Notes under the pieces: generated by a model
Seen by the model: only the letters and a program-made list of their open reading frames with translations
What the model was told of the DNA's origin: nothing
The model's database searches: none
Assembly: GCF_001428105.1 (NCBI RefSeq)
Contig: NZ_LMSJ01000022.1
Location: 4,250 to 68,249, forward strand
Length of the DNA: 64,000 nucleotides
Origin: Paenibacillus sp. Soil766
Lineage (GTDB): Bacteria; Bacillota; Bacilli; Paenibacillales; NBRC-103111
Reading direction: 5' to 3'
Position numbers and translations under genes: made by a program
Shown: positions 61,989-64,000 of the stretch, in pieces
Numbering within the stretch: position 1 is the first letter of the stretch
Layout of the letters: every line of letters starts with the position of its first letter

Positions 61989-63125
61989 TTAAAGAAATCT
62001 CACGCAAACCGGTCGCGATACCGCTACAGTTTGCTCCGTTTCATGCAGCATCCCTGTCTCCGCATCCCTGCGGAAGACAACGATGCTGTTCGAGCCCTGA
62101 TTCGCCGCAAGCAGGAACTCGTCCTGCGGCGAAAGCGCGAAGTTCCGCGGCGTCCGCCCCCGCGTCGACTGCCAACCCACGGCCGACAGCGTGCCGCTGT
62201 CTCGGTCGACGCCATAAACCGCAATACTATCGTGTCCGCGGTTCGATGCATACAAGAAACGGCCATCCTCGGAGAGGTGGATGTCCGCGCAATAACTGTC
62301 ACCGCCGAAGTCCTCCGGCAGTGTCGACAAGCTCTGGACCGCGGCCATGCGGCCCGCAGCCGCCTCATAAGACAACACGGTGACCGTGTTGTCCAGCTCA
62401 TTGATCGCGTACACATACGTGCCGTCCGCGTTAAACACCACATGCCGCGGGCCTGCGCCCGGCTTCACCCCTGCTCCGCCATGCGGCAGCAGGTCGCCGC
62501 TCTCCGCGTCAATGCGACTAACGACCAGCCGATCAAGGCCTAGATCGGCCGATACAGCAAACCGATTGTCCGGAGCCGGGACAATCGAGTGCGCGTGCGC
62601 TGCTTCTTGGCGATCCGCTTGCGGTCCAAGCTCGCCTTCGTGCTTGATCAGCTGCGTGTGCTCACCTAAACCACCGCCTGCTTCAACGGGAAACACCGTC
62701 ACATCTCCGCTTAAGTAATTCGCCACATACACCCTGCTGCCTGTGGCATCCAAGCTAATGTAGCAGGGCGCAGAGCCGTCTGTCGGCTGTTGGTTGATTT
62801 TGTTCAATCTCCCTGTTCCCGCTTCAATCGCGAATGCTGCGGCGGAGCCTCCGAAACGTCCCTCATAGGTTTCGGTTTCACTCACAGCATACAGAATGGT
62901 TCCTTCCTTGTTCACCTCTAAGAACGATGCATTCGGCAAATCGCTGTACGTTTGAATCAGCGATAATTCACCATTTTGCCCATTAAAGCTATATAAAGAA
63001 ATGCCCACCGGATGCTGATCATCCGTATAAGAACCAACATACACATATACCTTTGAAATTGACTTTTCATTTGCATTTTCATTTGCATTTGCATTTGTAC
63101 TTGCATTTTCACGCTCATTTCCCAT
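61989..63125 (-). CDS. pgl: 6-phosphogluconolactonase-like seven-bladed propeller (lactonase family)
   Basis: A 378-residue cytoplasmic protein of the YbhE/YkgB lactonase family, which hydrolyses 6-phosphogluconolactone in the pentose phosphate pathway. Propeller repeats with the GSY, PCYISL, AHAHSI, GPRHVVF, DIHLS and PRNFALSP strand motifs are all present and the length is normal. ATG 63125 follows GGGAGG nine bases upstream. The first 25 residues are an unusual low-complexity tail rich in Asn, Ala and Glu, encoded by six-base repeats (63062-63112). A single-gene unit. Confidence 0.88.
   Translation of the reverse strand: MGNERENASTNANANENANEKSISKVYVYVGSYTDDQHPVGISLYSFNGQNGELSLIQTYSDLPNASFLEVNKEGTILYAVSETETYEGRFGGSAAAFAIEAGTGRLNKINQQPTDGSAPCYISLDATGSRVYVANYLSGDVTVFPVEAGGGLGEHTQLIKHEGELGPQADRQEAAHAHSIVPAPDNRFAVSADLGLDRLVVSRIDAESGDLLPHGGAGVKPGAGPRHVVFNADGTYVYAINELDNTVTVLSYEAAAGRMAAVQSLSTLPEDFGGDSYCADIHLSEDGRFLYASNRGHDSIAVYGVDRDSGTLSAVGWQSTRGRTPRNFALSPQDEFLLAANQGSNSIVVFRRDAETGMLHETEQTVAVSRPVCVRFL
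63062..63112. repeat. Hexanucleotide repeat tract in the lactonase N-terminus
   Basis: Imperfect copies of CATTTG/CATTTT run in frame and encode the NANANENANE tail of the lactonase. As the unit is six bases, length changes would keep the frame. Confidence 0.7.
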
Positions 63126-63152
63126 CCCAACTCTACCTCCCTAATTCCCCTA

Positions 63153-63785
63153 TCATTTATCTGCCGCTTGCCTTCGCTTCCCAAAAGCCGTCACACACAT
63201 CGCGATAATCGCTCCATATAAAGCAAGCTCCATATCATGATGTGCATCCCAAGGATCGCCTTGCGCTCCAACGAATAAAGTACCGATCTCAGGGGCTACG
63301 ATCATGGCGACCCACATTTCGATTAGCTCATAGCATGCACCCATTGCCAAAACGATAGCACACGTCATCACATAAATCCATCTTCTTCCAAGTGTTGTGA
63401 AGCCCCTCAAACCTTCATAGATGGGATAGGCGCAAAGCAGCCCGAAACTTAAGTGAACAAGCCGATCGAAATGATCTCGCTCAGACCCGAATATACTCCG
63501 CAACCAGGGATCGAACCACGTCCCATTATATGAAAAGTGAGCCCCTACGCTATGTAACAACAGGAAACTCGCCAATAAGCCATATGTTAGATTTGAAAAT
63601 GTAAAAAACCTATACGTAACGATGAATCCAAGTAATGCTGCCCATGTCAAAAGATTTTCTAACACCCAGTCCCCACGACTATGCGGTGCAATCGCCAACC
63701 ATCCCCACAATCCTAGCCACACGACCAGAATGATATGCAGTATCCCATTTGTTTGAAAAGGTTTCTTAGTCGCTTTCCCGTGCAT
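63153..63785 (-). CDS. DUF2238/YjdF-family membrane protein
   Basis: 210 residues with about six hydrophobic helices. The family's conserved stretches are present: HFDRLVHLSFGLL near 103, CYELIEMWVA near 150 and the GAQGDPWDAHHDM segment near 172. The function of the family is not established. Start ATG 63785 follows AAGGGGG. It ends 28 bases before the lactonase start, so the two may be co-transcribed. Confidence 0.85.
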   Translation of the reverse strand: MHGKATKKPFQTNGILHIILVVWLGLWGWLAIAPHSRGDWVLENLLTWAALLGFIVTYRFFTFSNLTYGLLASFLLLHSVGAHFSYNGTWFDPWLRSIFGSERDHFDRLVHLSFGLLCAYPIYEGLRGFTTLGRRWIYVMTCAIVLAMGACYELIEMWVAMIVAPEIGTLFVGAQGDPWDAHHDMELALYGAIIAMCVTAFGKRRQAADK

Positions 63786-63886
63786 CTGCTCAGCCCCCTT
63801 ATCGTCTCTACAGACTAAGAGTACCGTGCTAGCATGCCTTCCAAAAGTACTAACTTTTTCTAGTACCGAGCCCGAGGCTCACTCAT

Positions 63887-64000
63887 TTAGTTGAATGAAC
63901 CTCTCATGTATAGGCTCCGGAACTCACTCGGTGTCATCCCTTCATGTTCATGAAATCGCTGATTGAAATAACTAGCAGACGTATACCCCGCTTCACCTGC
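63887..64000 (-). CDS. AraC-family regulator, C-terminal end (partial)
   Basis: The last 37 codons of a leftward gene that enters from the right edge. They encode the second helix-turn-helix of an AraC protein: AGYTSASYFNQRFHEHEG, then MTPSEFRSLY and the stop. Nothing can be said about its sensor domain. Confidence 0.85.
   Translation of the reverse strand, partial: AGEAGYTSASYFNQRFHEHEGMTPSEFRSLYMRGSFN

Overview
The window looks like a Paenibacillus-type, spore-forming, plant-polysaccharide-degrading Firmicute. The basis is an intact sporulation sigma factor sigK, several membrane AraC regulators and YesM/YesN-type two-component pairs, CUT1 sugar ABC transporters lacking their own ATPase, CcpA cre-like sites, SLH-anchored and FIVAR/discoidin-rich secreted enzymes, and GGAGG-type ribosome sites. 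This is inference from gene content; no marker gene for species was seen.

Layout. 1-2.9 kb: start of a secreted beta-helix-like protein (leftward, partial) and a divergent membrane AraC regulator. 2.9-5.3 kb: decayed ground with a group II intron remnant (reverse-transcriptase C-terminus plus domains V/VI) and a frameshifted AraC gene. 5.4-7.4 kb: a rightward pair, sugar isomerase/epimerase and Gfo/Idh/MocA oxidoreductase. 7.5-29 kb: a leftward block for acidic plant polysaccharides, probably pectin or rhamnogalacturonan: SGNH acetylesterase, a GH2 C-terminal fragment, two paralogous GH28-like enzymes, a GH97 enzyme, two secreted alginate-lyase-superfamily enzymes (one about 1640 aa), two permeases with two paralogous binding proteins, and a membrane AraC regulator. 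29-30 kb: a gene-poor stretch with an IS-like relic. 30-40 kb: a leftward xylan-type locus: GH43, GH115-like, two permeases, binding lipoprotein, YesM-type kinase and YesN-type regulator. 40-42 kb: an orphan LolD/MacB-type ATPase, sigK, and an ECF sigma fragment. 42-56 kb: a modular GH10 xylanase carrying both a cohesin-like and a dockerin-like domain, an SLH-anchored beta-propeller glycosidase, a third transporter (binding protein and two permeases) and another YesN/YesM pair. 56-64 kb: housekeeping-like genes: FAD oxidoreductase behind a variant purine-type riboswitch, LytTR protein, hypothetical protein, MarR-MFS pair, a 0.8 kb array of tandem hairpin repeats, 6-phosphogluconolactonase-like protein, DUF2238 membrane protein, and the 3' end of an AraC gene.

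How it fits together. Surface and secreted enzymes cut pectin-like and xylan-like polymers. Three CUT1 transporters import the oligosaccharides; all lack an ATPase, so they presumably share one encoded elsewhere. Cytoplasmic GH28-, GH97-, GH43- and GH115-like enzymes, which have no signal peptides, finish the job. YesM/YesN pairs and membrane AraC proteins sense extracellular sugars, and cre-like sites suggest CcpA repression. The most unusual signals are the variant purine riboswitch at 56.4 kb (ON-type logic), the 61/62-bp hairpin array at 61.1-61.9 kb, and a decayed second copy of the sigK start at 46.3 kb. All family names come from reading motifs by eye; no database search was run.
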